From assembly GCF_014905175.1 (NCBI RefSeq), contig NC_057790.1:8308001-8372000 (forward strand): a DNA stretch of 64,000 nucleotides, given 5' to 3'. Numbering within the stretch: position 1 is the stretch's first letter; the number at the start of each line of letters is the position of its first letter. Source of the stretch: Aphidius gifuensis (Eukaryota > Arthropoda > Insecta > Hymenoptera > Braconidae). The translations under genes were made by a program, and so were the position numbers. A model generated the notes under the pieces. The model did no database searches. It was not told the origin of the DNA and was given only the letters and a program-made list of their open reading frames with translations. This document shows positions 1 through 9,717 of this stretch, piece after piece.

Positions 1-832
1 TAATATTAAGAATTTATGACGAAAAATAAATTTTTTAAATAATCGTTTCAAGAAAAAAAATAAAAATAAAACAAACAAAAACTTGCTTATCGTGAAAACT
101 CAATAAAAGACACGTGTCAAGAGTATAATATACATGTATTTTTTTTTTTTTTTTGTTTTTTCAAAATATGATAGCTTTTATCTCGAAAATATGATTTTTA
201 AAAATATTTGCTTGATAATTATTATAATGTCAATAACATTGAATGTGAGAATTACATTGTGTCGAACCAAATATGTAGAATTTATGATGTAAACATAAAC
301 CGAATATTTATGGCTCATCGATTATTATTTTTTTTATACATATTTAATTTTTTCAACAATTATAACTGTAATAAATTATAGTAATATCGTACATTAACAA
401 CAAATAAAATTCAGTTTTTACATTTAAGGTATCAAAAGTTGTGAATTTTACATTTTTCTGACTGTAAGTTTGCCTTTTCTATCGTTTCTTGAATGCAAAA
501 GCTTATCAATATCACACAAAAATTCATATTTTATAAATTTAAAAACTACGTTTCATTATTTTCAATGTATATTTTTTATTTTTTTTTAACGATTGTTTAC
601 CTCAGCAATTTAACATAGAAGACACGTGTCAAGAGTATCTATTCTTTTGCTAATCTATTTTCAAAATATAATAATTTTTATCACAAAAATATGATTTAAA
701 TATTTGTATAATTATCACAATAACAAAAAATCACGAAAAAATTCATAAATGAACTAAGCAAACATTACGAGATGAAGTTTGATGAATATACATATGTATC
801 AATGTATATAACACAAGTAAATAGACCATACC

Positions 833-840
833 TATATAAA
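833..840 (+). promoter_or_regulatory. TATA box of the serine protease homolog gene
   Basis: TATATAAA lies 70 bases upstream of the ATG at 910, so transcription would start near 860-870 and leave a 5' leader of about 45 bases. This spacing is normal for a strongly expressed insect secretory gene. The promoter call comes from position and sequence only. Confidence 0.55.
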
Positions 841-909
841 AACACTAAATCAAGGTAAATCGATCACAATCATTTTAAATTTGCATCGAGTTCATACTGA
901 AACATAAAT

Positions 910-960
910 ATGTGGATCACGATATTATACATAATATCTTTGAACATTTTAATTTCTGGT

Positions 961-997
<37 letters not shown>

Positions 998-1972
998 TCT
1001 ATACAATTTACTTTTATGAAATTAAAAATTATAAAACAATTGTTTAATAATAATTTTAATGAATTTTTTTATTTATTTTGTAATAAATGCATTAATTTTG
1101 ATTTTAGTTACAAACGGGAATTTCCAAGAGAAAAATTTTATCAGGGCAAGAATTCAAGATCATCCATATCAAGTATCGATACAATATAAAAACTATCATA
1201 TATGTGGAGGTGCAGTTCTTTCAAATTTTTTTATTTTAACTGCCGCAAGTTGTTTGTCGCATGATAAAGAAAATGTACTTTATGCAAATCTTAAAGTATT
1301 AAGTGGAACCGACAATCTTGAGAAATTAGATTTAGATTCCAGTATCAATGATGTTGAATATGTTATACTTCATAAAAAATTTGATTTGCAGCATCAACGT
1401 CATGATATTGGTAAAATTAATTTTTTATTTATATTAATTATAATTTTAAATAACTATTTTATATTTGTAGCTATTCTTCGATTGACGAGACCATTGATTT
1501 TTAATCTTTATCGATGGACAGTTTCGTCACCTTACGATTATAAGATGTTTACATACGCTCACAATACCGGTCATTATATAACTGGATGGGGTAAAAATTC
1601 ATATACTGTTGAAAATTCGACTAGTATCAACCCACGTCTTCAATTCGTTTGGGTTGATTTAACAAAACCTGGAGATTGTGAAGAATACATCGACCAGCAT
1701 TGTCTAAAAGCCATAACAACTCCGCTTAAATCAGTAATCATATATAAATAATAATACACTGTTTAAAAAAATAAACAACAATAATATGCTTTATTTCCTT
1801 TTTTCTTTTTTAGGGCCACGGTGGTAGCCCCATCATGGAGAACAATAGTTATGATAGTTATGTAACTGTTGGGATCGTTTCTATTATTTCTATTGATCCT
1901 CTTAAGCCTACTATTTATACTAGAATTCATAAATATGTCGGGTGGATAAAAACCACTATGCAAAAAATTTAA
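910..1972 (+). CDS. Secreted chymotrypsin-fold serine protease homolog, catalytically dead
   Basis: Four exons (910-958, 1108-1410, 1471-1733, 1814-1972) join in frame through GT-AG introns into 257 residues, the usual size for an S1-family protease. Exon 1 encodes a hydrophobic signal peptide (MWITILYIISLNILIS). The fold is recognisable from HPYQVSIQ, CGGAVLSNFFILTAASC, HDIAILRL, ITGWGK and the C-terminal YTRIHKYVGWI. The catalytic residues are not conserved: the triad His is Ser (LTAASC instead of LTAAHC) and the GDSGGP loop reads GHGGSP, so the Asp is His and the nucleophile Ser is Gly. The triad Asp survives in HDIA. The IVGG activation site is also absent. The frame is open and the splice sites are intact, so this looks like an expressed non-enzymatic homolog (in insects these act in immunity, venom or digestion), not a pseudogene. 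The exact role is unknown. Confidence 0.85.
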
Positions 1973-2190
1973 TAATATACATATATATTATAAAATTTAA
2001 AATTTAAATATAAAAATTATGTTGGAAAAAAGTATAATAAATTGAAATGCAATAAGATTAATTTTTGTCTTTTTACATTATTTAAAAACAAGAAACATAT
2101 TAACAAATTTATTTTAGAGAGGTTGCATTAGCTGCTTTCTTTCACAAAAATCTTCTACTGGAGCTCCAGATAAACGCCATCTGTTGGATC

Positions 2191-2382
2191 AGAAAGCGTC
2201 ATCTGTGAGCAAATAGACAAATGTAATTTTTAAAATAGAAAATGGCCGAGCATTGGCGTCAACTCTGTTATCCCGGTTATCTGGTCGACTGACAACAATA
2301 ACAAATAATAATAACAGAGTTGACGCCAGTATATTTTCTATTTTAAATCACTTACGTACATTTGCTCACAGATGACGCTTTC
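2191..2382. repeat. Hairpin MITE-like inverted repeat
   Basis: Two arms of about 75 bases are near-perfect reverse complements. The left arm has GAAAGCGTCATCTGTGAGC and then GGCGTCAACTCTGTTA; the right arm has TAACAGAGTTGACGCC and GCTCACAGATGACGCTTTC. The loop is about 40 bases. There is no coding potential. It sits between the protease homolog gene and the next promoter. Confidence 0.75.
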
Positions 2383-2399
2383 AATCAAGTAACCTGAAA

Positions 2400-2766
2400 T
2401 CCAATGGGCCCAATGGCAATATTAGTACATCTTCAGAACTATACTTTATTCCTGCCTCCGCCAGGGGTCCAGCTTTTCTCCCCGTGCGGTCGGCATTGGT
2501 CATCATCATCGTCGACGCAGGTCGACGCGTCTTGTATGTATATACACACAGTGAGTCTGCTGCTGCTGTCTGCTTAGAGACTTGCAGATCAGTTGTGAAA
2601 TTTTTTTTTCTCGGTTTCTAAAAATACAACAAAAAAAAACAGATAAATAATATTTCCAAGTTATTAATTAATGTCTTTAAATATTTATATTTAATCTATA
2701 TACAAACTAATGTAATTAAAAAAAAAACTATTTTACATTTACTGTAAAAAACGCGGAATAAGCAGG
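2400..2766 (+). promoter_or_regulatory. Probable promoter and non-coding first exon of the 3478 gene
   Basis: This stretch is much richer in G+C and CpG than its surroundings (2455-2580) and ends in a plausible splice donor (AGCAG then GTAAAC at 2766). A matching acceptor (TTTATAG) lies at about 3371, just upstream of the ATG at 3478. I infer a promoter and untranslated first exon with a leader intron of about 600 bases. No TATA box is obvious. The intron (2767-3370) is AT-rich with nothing else recognisable. Confidence 0.4.
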
Positions 2767-3477
2767 TAAACAGATTTTATTTGTTCACTTTTAGTGTGTA
2801 TTTTTTTCATATTCATTACTTTAGTATATCATAAATTTGTCATTAAATAGTATTATCAATTATTATCATTGTGTATGTCAAGTATTTTTAATAGCAAATA
2901 TTTAATCTTTTTTGGTTTTTTTATTACGTAAAAAACATCAACACGTTGTGAGAGTAGATCAAACGCGTTTTATAAATTGAATTTTTTATTAAAAATTATA
3001 ATTAACGTGCGTTAATATGTTTCAGCATTTTTTAATCAATAAAAATAGTACATACATTTAACAATTAATAGTAAAGTCATAATATAATCATTCCTGCTAC
3101 TGATTTTCAACATTTCTTGTTTATCTATTGTTTACCTTTTTTTTTTTTTTTTTTTATTCTCTAAAAAACCGTTAGACGCTTAAATGTCTCTTGTCCTTGT
3201 TAGTGTGTTTACATGAGTGTATTTATTACTGGATGAATTGGAATAACTTTTAAAATACTTTGATAATGAAAATTGATAATATTACATTTTATATTTTATT
3301 TTTAGTTTTTGTAATTATCTTATTTAATGAAAAATAATATTGATCCTTATTTAAATATTTTTTTTTTATAGAGTGGAATTCAATCATCAAAAAGTTATCA
3401 TTGTGTAGAAAAATTGAAAAAAAAAAAAAAAAGATTATTACTATTAAAATAATTAAATTATTTAAAATCACAACACA

Positions 3478-5308
3478 ATGCCTGTTCCTTCAAAAAAAAA
3501 GAAAAATCAATCAATGGTTGAAGAAAGAGAAATACTTGACAAAGCAATATGTTGTCAAGCAATTGAAATAATATATTTTTTAAATGTTGATGAATTCAAA
3601 AAAAATCCAAAAAGATTGATTGAAATTTTGTTTAAAAAAAATATTAAAAAAACAATAATTGATGATAAAATAATAAAACTTGGTTTACTATCTTTGCAAG
3701 AACCTATTAAAAATTACAATATTCAAAGTTACAAAAATCAAATAAGTTTACAGTCAAAAGATAGTAATATGAAAAAACTAATTCATCATTTAGAAAATTG
3801 TGATCATTGCAAATACTTGACGACAATTGATGAAGAAACTTTTACATTCGGTATTGGGTTAGAGTTAGGTGCAAAAAGAAATAATTTAATTGCTGGTATT
3901 CGTGAGTATTTAAAAAATCGCAGTAGAAGATTCAAGTTTCCTATTATGAATGAAAATAACATCGGAAAATCGATCCCTCGTTTTGACAAAATTCTTGAAA
4001 ATTCAAGAGAAAACTTAAATTTATTACTACACAATGAAAATATTTCCAATAAGCAATCTTTCAGCAGTTCAAAGGCATCAGCTGATGAAGATAATGTTAC
4101 TGAAAAATCCATGTATGCTACTGATAAATATATATATATAAATGAACTAATAGATACTATTATTTTATTATTTAAATAAAATATATCATTTTATTTTTTT
4201 TCAGTGTTTCAAATTCTTCTGGCTCAAAGAGGAGTTACAAAAGAATTCGTATCATTGATTCAGATGATGATGATGATAATTCAATTGTCAATTTTTATGG
4301 CACTGCTGGAAATTTGTTTTCAAATCCACAACAAAAATCACAGTAAGAGAATTGCAAAACATTAATTAAAATAATTTCACTTTAAAATGTTGCTTTTTTT
4401 TTTTTTAGTACTGAAGTCAGTTCAATTGATGCTGATGATGAATCATCAAGCATAAAAATGCTAAGTAAAAATGAATTGATGCAACCTCTTGCTTGCAGTT
4501 CAATTGCTGGAAGTGATGATGAGATAAGTCCGTTATCAGCCAACAAATTAGAAAAAGATGAACTTGAGTATGTTGTATTTATTTATAAAAAGCCAACAAC
4601 AATCTAATAATGAATTTATTGTTAAACTTTAAATTTATATTATATATTTTTCTTTCTTCTTTATTTTATTTCAGGACTGAAAACTCATTCAACGAAAGTA
4701 AAGAAATAAAAGTAACCAACAGGACTTGCACTAAAAATGATATCATTCGTGACTTCAAAAGAATTTCGACATCCATTTCTAACAAAAGAAAAAGTTCTTG
4801 TGGATATAATTTACAATTGAGAAAGAGCCAACAACTACTGAATACATCTGGTATGTGGGATATTGAAAATTATCATCGATGGTCAAGAAAAAATAATAAT
4901 AATCGTTATCAGTCGACAAAAGTTGATGAGGTTAAAGAAGATGAAGACGAACCTCCACTCAATAACACTCAAGATGAAAACGAAGCAAAATCAAATTATG
5001 AGATGGAATCAGAAAGATTTAAACGTGAGTGTGCTCGATTTGAGCGTGAGGGTGCACGTTTTCAAGTCTTTAAATACATCAATTCAATGGAAGAAAAAAT
5101 TAGAAAATGTGAATTGGAACTTAATGATGATTACATCAATGATATCATTCAAATTTGCAATAATACCAAGCACTGGCTAACTGACAATCAAAATGCTGAA
5201 AAACAAGACTATTCTGATTTATTGATAAACATGGAAAAATTCTATGAAGAAATATTAATAAAAGCAGAAGAAGATGATACAGAAGAATCACGTTGTGTTA
5301 TTTGTTGA
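3478..5308 (+). CDS. Four-exon protein with Hsp70-lid-like C-terminus and CaaX box
   Basis: Exons 3478-4112, 4205-4342, 4409-4567 and 4675-5308 join in one frame (all junctions phase 2, GT-AG) into 521 residues. Residues 1-211 form a lysine-rich region containing ICCQAIEIIYFL and HHLENCDHCKYL, which I do not recognise. Residues 212-415 are low complexity, with acidic runs (DSDDDDDN) and serine. From about residue 419 to 512 the sequence aligns by eye with the helical lid of Hsp70: ESERFKRE matches the family's EAEKYKxED, then CNNTKHWLTDNQNAEKQDY matches CNEVIxWLDANQLAEKEEF. No Hsp70 nucleotide-binding domain precedes it. The last four residues are CVIC, a good CaaX prenylation motif, so membrane anchoring is plausible. 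A polyadenylation signal (AATAAA) lies at 5481. The start is the first ATG after the leader acceptor. Function unknown. Confidence 0.75.
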
Positions 5309-5310
5309 AA

Positions 5311-5952
5311 TATTCATGGTAAACTAATTTAAAAAAATTTAACTTAATTTTTTTTTCTAATTGCTAAAACAATTACATATTTGTAATGCAGATGTTTTCA
5401 TTTCACATTTTTCAATGAATATTTTTGTAAGCTTCATAAAAACAAGTGTTTAAGTAGTATTTTTTTTTTTTTTTATTATCAATAAATAATATTTCTAACA
5501 TTAATTTTGCAATAACTAATTATTTTTTTTTATTTCCAAATATGTAGAATTTAGAATTAGTAAATATATTTTTCATTTTTATATTATCATTCAAGTATAA
5601 ATGAAAATAAACAATATCAAATTTAATTTTTTTTATAAGGATCATATTACAATTGGTATTGATATGAGGTGATCTTATAAATACATGAAATAAGAAAATT
5701 TTATCTTTTTTACATCATTATAAAAAAATTTATCGGTTGTTTTCTTTTTAATGAAAATAACAAAATACATTTATTCAGATTTTAATACCTTAAATAGTTA
5801 TACCTTCTTGTTGGCATAACCGACCTTACATAAGCGAATCACGTGCACATTTTACTTGCCCTTCTTATTGAGCTTGCACCTAGCTTATCGCAGGGGGGGG
5901 GGGTGACACTCCGTGTAAAACCAAACGTTTTTCCATTGAATTATCATTATTA
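5311..5952. other. Convergent intergenic region with a G-tract
   Basis: Contains the 3' ends of two convergent genes. AATAAA at 5481 serves the plus-strand gene. A G-run of about ten bases lies at 5894-5903 within an otherwise unremarkable GC-richer patch (5810-5935). I see no ORF or structured RNA. Confidence 0.4.
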
Positions 5953-7227
5953 TTATTTAATTTTTTTTAGCTTCTTCAATCTTTCTTGTTGTTGTTCTTC
6001 TGTTAATGGTGAAGATTTTGCTTTACCACTTGGCATACCAGTTATAATTGCTTGAGGATTTTTAATTGAACCTTTTTTTTTGTTAGTTGAACGTCTTTGT
6101 AACCTTGTTTTTACTTTTTTTATAATTTCTTTTCTTGCTTTTGATTGAAATTTTGGTGTTGGTGGTATTTTTTTTAATGACGATAATTTATTTTTACTTG
6201 ATGTATTATTATAAGCTGTAACTGATAAAGAGACACTTTGTCGTCCACTTTTTGGACAAAATGGTGCTTCAATTTGTTGAATTTTTTTGACATTTTTAGA
6301 CTTGCTGACTGATGATGATGCCTTGTCTATACTGGTATTTTTTATTGAACTGAAAGATGTGTTATTTTGTTTTGATAAATTTTTATTTTTTCCAATACTA
6401 GATAAATGAACTTGATTCGATATTTTTGTCTCATTTAAATCAATTGATTTTTTAACACTACTTGAACTACGATCATTACTTTTTTTACTTTTTGATTCGT
6501 AAATACTTTTACTTTTTTCTTTATCATTTCTTCTATCGTTTTTTTTGACCTTTTTATCATCAAGTTTTTTAGCTGATTTGTCACTTGATTTATTGTTTTC
6601 TTTTTCATCTGTTGATTTTTTCTCCTCTTCAATAATCATTGATTTAGTTGCTTGATCAATTTCTTCATCTAAATCTTTAAATAGATCGTTATTTAATACT
6701 TCACTTATGTCATCTAATATATCATCATTGATTAATTCATTTAAATCGTTAATATGTTGTTCATTAACTTCTTCTTTTATTTGACTTTTATTTAGAATTT
6801 CACTTTTGTATGTTGAACAGGAAGTATTATTATTTTGACTCGATGGATCAGCTGTATTGTTTGCTGTTGATTTTATGGTAATTTGATTTGGAAATTCTTT
6901 TTTTTTATTTTTATTTTCTTCAAGTTCTTGATTGTCATTTGTAGAATTTATTAAATGAGGTAATAAATCTGCTGTTGATTTTTTAGCTTTAATATTTTCA
7001 TTTTTATCATCAACAATTTTAATAACTTTGGCTGGTACTTCACTATCAGTATTGATTGTGGTTCTTTTTTTTGATGCTTTCAACAATACAAGTGTTGTTA
7101 TTTCATAAGTAAAATCTTCTTTACTTGTAATATCACAACAGCCAATACTAACAATATCAGATATATTTAATGCAAAATTGATCTTTGGATCAATTCTATT
7201 TTTATTAACATATGCTCCATTTGAACT
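5953..7227 (-). CDS. Lysine-rich protein, exon starting in the second half of an FHA domain
   Basis: An open exon of 425 codons on the minus strand runs from an acceptor (GGTTTTTAG) at 7228 to a stop at 5953. Its first residues, SSNGAYVNKNRIDP then LNISDIVSIG, match the conserved C-terminal half of forkhead-associated domains (SxNGTxVNxxRL, then LxxGDxIxxG). FHA domains bind phosphothreonine and are common in nuclear signalling and DNA-repair proteins. The rest is low complexity and strongly charged: acidic stretches (NDDILDDISEVLNNDLFKDL), KK/SS-rich runs, a short more ordered block (APFCPKSGRQSVSLSVTAY) and a basic tail ending LKKLKKIK. The exon starts in phase 0. I found no exon with the N-terminal FHA half (the GRs and SRxH motifs) between 7228 and the rDNA block at 8347, so it lies far upstream or has been lost. 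No family name is assigned. Confidence 0.6.
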   Translation of the reverse strand, partial: SSNGAYVNKNRIDPKINFALNISDIVSIGCCDITSKEDFTYEITTLVLLKASKKRTTINTDSEVPAKVIKIVDDKNENIKAKKSTADLLPHLINSTNDNQELEENKNKKKEFPNQITIKSTANNTADPSSQNNNTSCSTYKSEILNKSQIKEEVNEQHINDLNELINDDILDDISEVLNNDLFKDLDEEIDQATKSMIIEEEKKSTDEKENNKSSDKSAKKLDDKKVKKNDRRNDKEKSKSIYESKSKKSNDRSSSSVKKSIDLNETKISNQVHLSSIGKNKNLSKQNNTSFSSIKNTSIDKASSSVSKSKNVKKIQQIEAPFCPKSGRQSVSLSVTAYNNTSSKNKLSSLKKIPPTPKFQSKARKEIIKKVKTRLQRRSTNKKKGSIKNPQAIITGMPSGKAKSSPLTEEQQQERLKKLKKIK

Positions 7228-8216
7228 CTAAAAACCATCATAAATAAATGATATTATTATTGAAAATGGTACCGAATTATATATATAACTGCGGGTTGGT
7301 TGATGATATAAAAATATGCCATCCTCCAACAACCGTAGATTAAACATTATCGTGCTTTTCTAAAATTAACTAATAAATTAATTTTTAATTATTGTTTATT
7401 TTGATATTTTTTATTTAGCGAATCAAGTTCATCTAAAAATGAAGTACTACGTATGTATATAATTTATTGTTTATTAATTCTTTATTTTTTTTACATTATT
7501 TGCTACGCGCACCTGTCTCCATATTTTTCAACTTATAATATTTATTGTAATTTACATGTTATTATCGATTTTTACGATATAGTTTTAATAGTTACTTAGT
7601 TATGCTTTATTTTACAAAAAAATAAAAGAACAAATTCTTTATATAATCTTTTCAATTATGAAAATACATATATTACCTAATCAATTTTGGGGTATGTCGA
7701 GGATAGGTGCACGTCCTCAAATTTTCCTCTGAACACAGGTGATAAGTCTCTTCTAATTTTTCTTAATCTATTCCGCGCTAGCTTGTAATGAATGAAATTG
7801 AAAAAAAAGCTGTAAGTTAAAGTCAGATGCATTCCTTCAGATTTCCTTTTGCTTAGAGGCAATCTATTTTATGTGAGGTTTGGAAAAATGATTACACAAT
7901 TGAGGTGTATTTCTATTGATTTTCTTCTACATACAGCTAATCTATTTCGATTTCATTTTTAAAAACCATATATTTTTTTAACTGATTTTTGTAAAATAAG
8001 AATCGATTTATTTTATTGACATTTAATCTGCCAGATTATTTTCACCAGGGTGGCATGAATCAAACATTACATTATATATATACCTTACATTACATATGGA
8101 TCAAAGTTTGTAATATTTGTAGATTTTATTGAACATTTTTTGTAAATTCACAAAATGTGTCTTGTGAGATCCATAGATGTATTTTATTTTCAAATAAATA
8201 AATAAACAAATAAATA
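7228..8216. other. AT-rich intergenic or intronic sequence
   Basis: Should be the intron or upstream region of the FHA-domain gene. I searched the minus strand for the missing FHA first half and saw none. Short open frames such as 7677-7862 lack family features and splice context. Confidence 0.4.
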
Positions 8217-8321
8217 CCAAGGAAAAGCAGTAACTAAGGAAAAGATGAAGCTAAGGAATTGATGTTGCTTACCACATAACTTTTTTGGCTACATTAATTC
8301 CTTAGCTCCATCTTTTCCTAA
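8217..8321. repeat. Palindromic repeat, CCAAGGAAAAGCAG family, copy 1
   Basis: Starts CCAAGGAAAAGCAGTAACTA and folds back on itself: AAGGAAAAGATGAAGCTAAGG pairs with CCTTAGCTCCATCTTTTCCT. Other copies lie at 18408-18547, 18607-18745, 41051-41208 and 41254-41380. Non-coding. Confidence 0.7.
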
Positions 8322-8346
8322 ATGTTTATAGAATTGAATAAATACT

Positions 8347-8748
8347 AGGTAACTAAGTCGTCTACAGACGATTCCGAGTCTCGGTATCAAACTTGAATAT
8401 ACCCATGATCAACCGTTAGATACCTGGCCAATATACGGTGAAATCCCGATATTGAATTCAACCAATTAGCATCATACGGCAAACGGGGCTCGTGCGATAA
8501 CAAATTCGTAAATTTATTACCTAGTAGTATCACATTGTTTTGAGCCAATTGACTCACAAGACTCCTAGAAATATCGTTGCCACCTGTTACTAGAAAGGAT
8601 ACGGCCTTATAGGCGTTCAGGCATAATCCCACGGATGGTAGCTTCGCACCATCGGCCGCTTGTTCAAGTGTGTGAACCAAATGTCTGAACCTGCGGTTTC
8701 TCTCGTACGGAGCAGGATTACTATCGCAACAACGAGCCATCAGTAGGA

Positions 8749-8789
<41 letters not shown>

Positions 8790-8911
8790 CTCACTGCTGG
8801 GAGGTGAACGATCCGACGCTTGGCGAATTTTGCTTTGCAATAATAGGAATTAAGAGCCGATATCGAAGGGTCAAAAAGCAACGTCGCTATGAACGCTTGG
8901 CCACCACAAGT

Positions 8912-8954
<43 letters not shown>

Positions 8955-9636
8955 TTTTTTAAGCAAAAAGGATCGATAGGCCGGGCTTTCGCAGTCTCTA
9001 TGCATACTGAACATCGAGATCAAGCCAGCTTTTGCCTTGTTGCTCTACGCGAGGTTTCTGTCCTCGCTGGCCTTAGGACACCTGCACCCGTATTCAGAGG
9101 ATGTTCTCATTAGGGCTTTTTTCCGATGGCGGCACTTGTGAGGCTTTTGTATGTGAAATCTATATAAAAAACATTTGACAAGTGCCATCAGTGGCAAAAA
9201 AAAAAGCCCTAATGGGAAAAAATTTGCCCTGTGAATACGGGTGCTGCGTTATTCTTCGACAGATGTACCGCCCCAGTCAAACTCCCCACGTGGCAGTGTC
9301 CTTGAATCGGATCATGCGGAAGTATAATTTAATAATTAAAAAAAATTTAAAAAAATAAATTTTTTCTAATTAATTTTTCATTTCACTCTTACACGCTTGG
9401 CTCTCGCCACCATGACAGTTGGAATGATTAGTTCACAACGCATGCGTTCTACTTAACCAAGTAAGTAAAGAAACGATGCAAGTAGTGGTATTTCACTGAC
9501 GATATTACTATCTCCTACTTATGTTACACCGCTCATGTCTCCTTACAGTGCCAGACTGTAGTCAAGCTCAACAGGGTTTTCTTTCCCGGCTAATTTTTCC
9601 AAGCCTTGGCAGTGGTTTTGCTAGAGAGTAGATAGC

Positions 9637-9669
<33 letters not shown>

Positions 9670-9717
9670 ATCACTAATTAGATGACGAGGCATTTGGCTA
9701 TATTTTTTTTTTTTTAA
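8347..9717 (-). pseudogene. 28S rRNA 3' segment, degenerate copy
   Basis: On the minus strand this reads as the 3' third of insect 28S rRNA, from the R2 target (CCAAATGCCTCGTCATC at the 9717 end) through the region with GACCGTCGTGAGACAGGTTA to near the 3' end (TGTAGACGACTTAG). Normally invariant positions are changed: in the segment after the R2 site the usual CCACTGTCCC is altered and a block before CTTGG is missing. A 159-bp element is inserted at 9085-9243, and an AT-rich stretch interrupts it near 9325-9385. This is one decayed copy outside a working rDNA unit, because no 18S or 5.8S is present and non-rDNA sequence starts at 8346. Long open frames through it are not protein genes. Confidence 0.85.
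9085..9243. mobile_element. 159-bp MITE inserted in the 28S copy
   Basis: Terminal inverted repeats CACCCGTATTCA and TGAATACGGGTG enclose sub-terminal matching arms (CATTAGGGCTTTTTT with AAAAAAGCCCTAATG). The flanking 28S reads ACACCTG on the left and CTGCGTTATT on the right; uninterrupted 28S reads ACACCTGCGTTATT, giving a 3-bp target duplication CTG. A 3-bp duplication with a CAC start suggests a CACTA/CMC-type or PIF/Harbinger-type transposase; which one cannot be decided here. Confidence 0.8.

Noticed and set aside
3804..4112. Minus-strand 102-codon frame
   Set aside because: Antisense shadow of exon 1 of the gene starting at 3478.
8387..8767. A 126-codon minus-strand open frame
   Set aside because: It is a translation of 28S rRNA sequence (contains the GACCGTCGTGAGACAGG region), not a protein gene.
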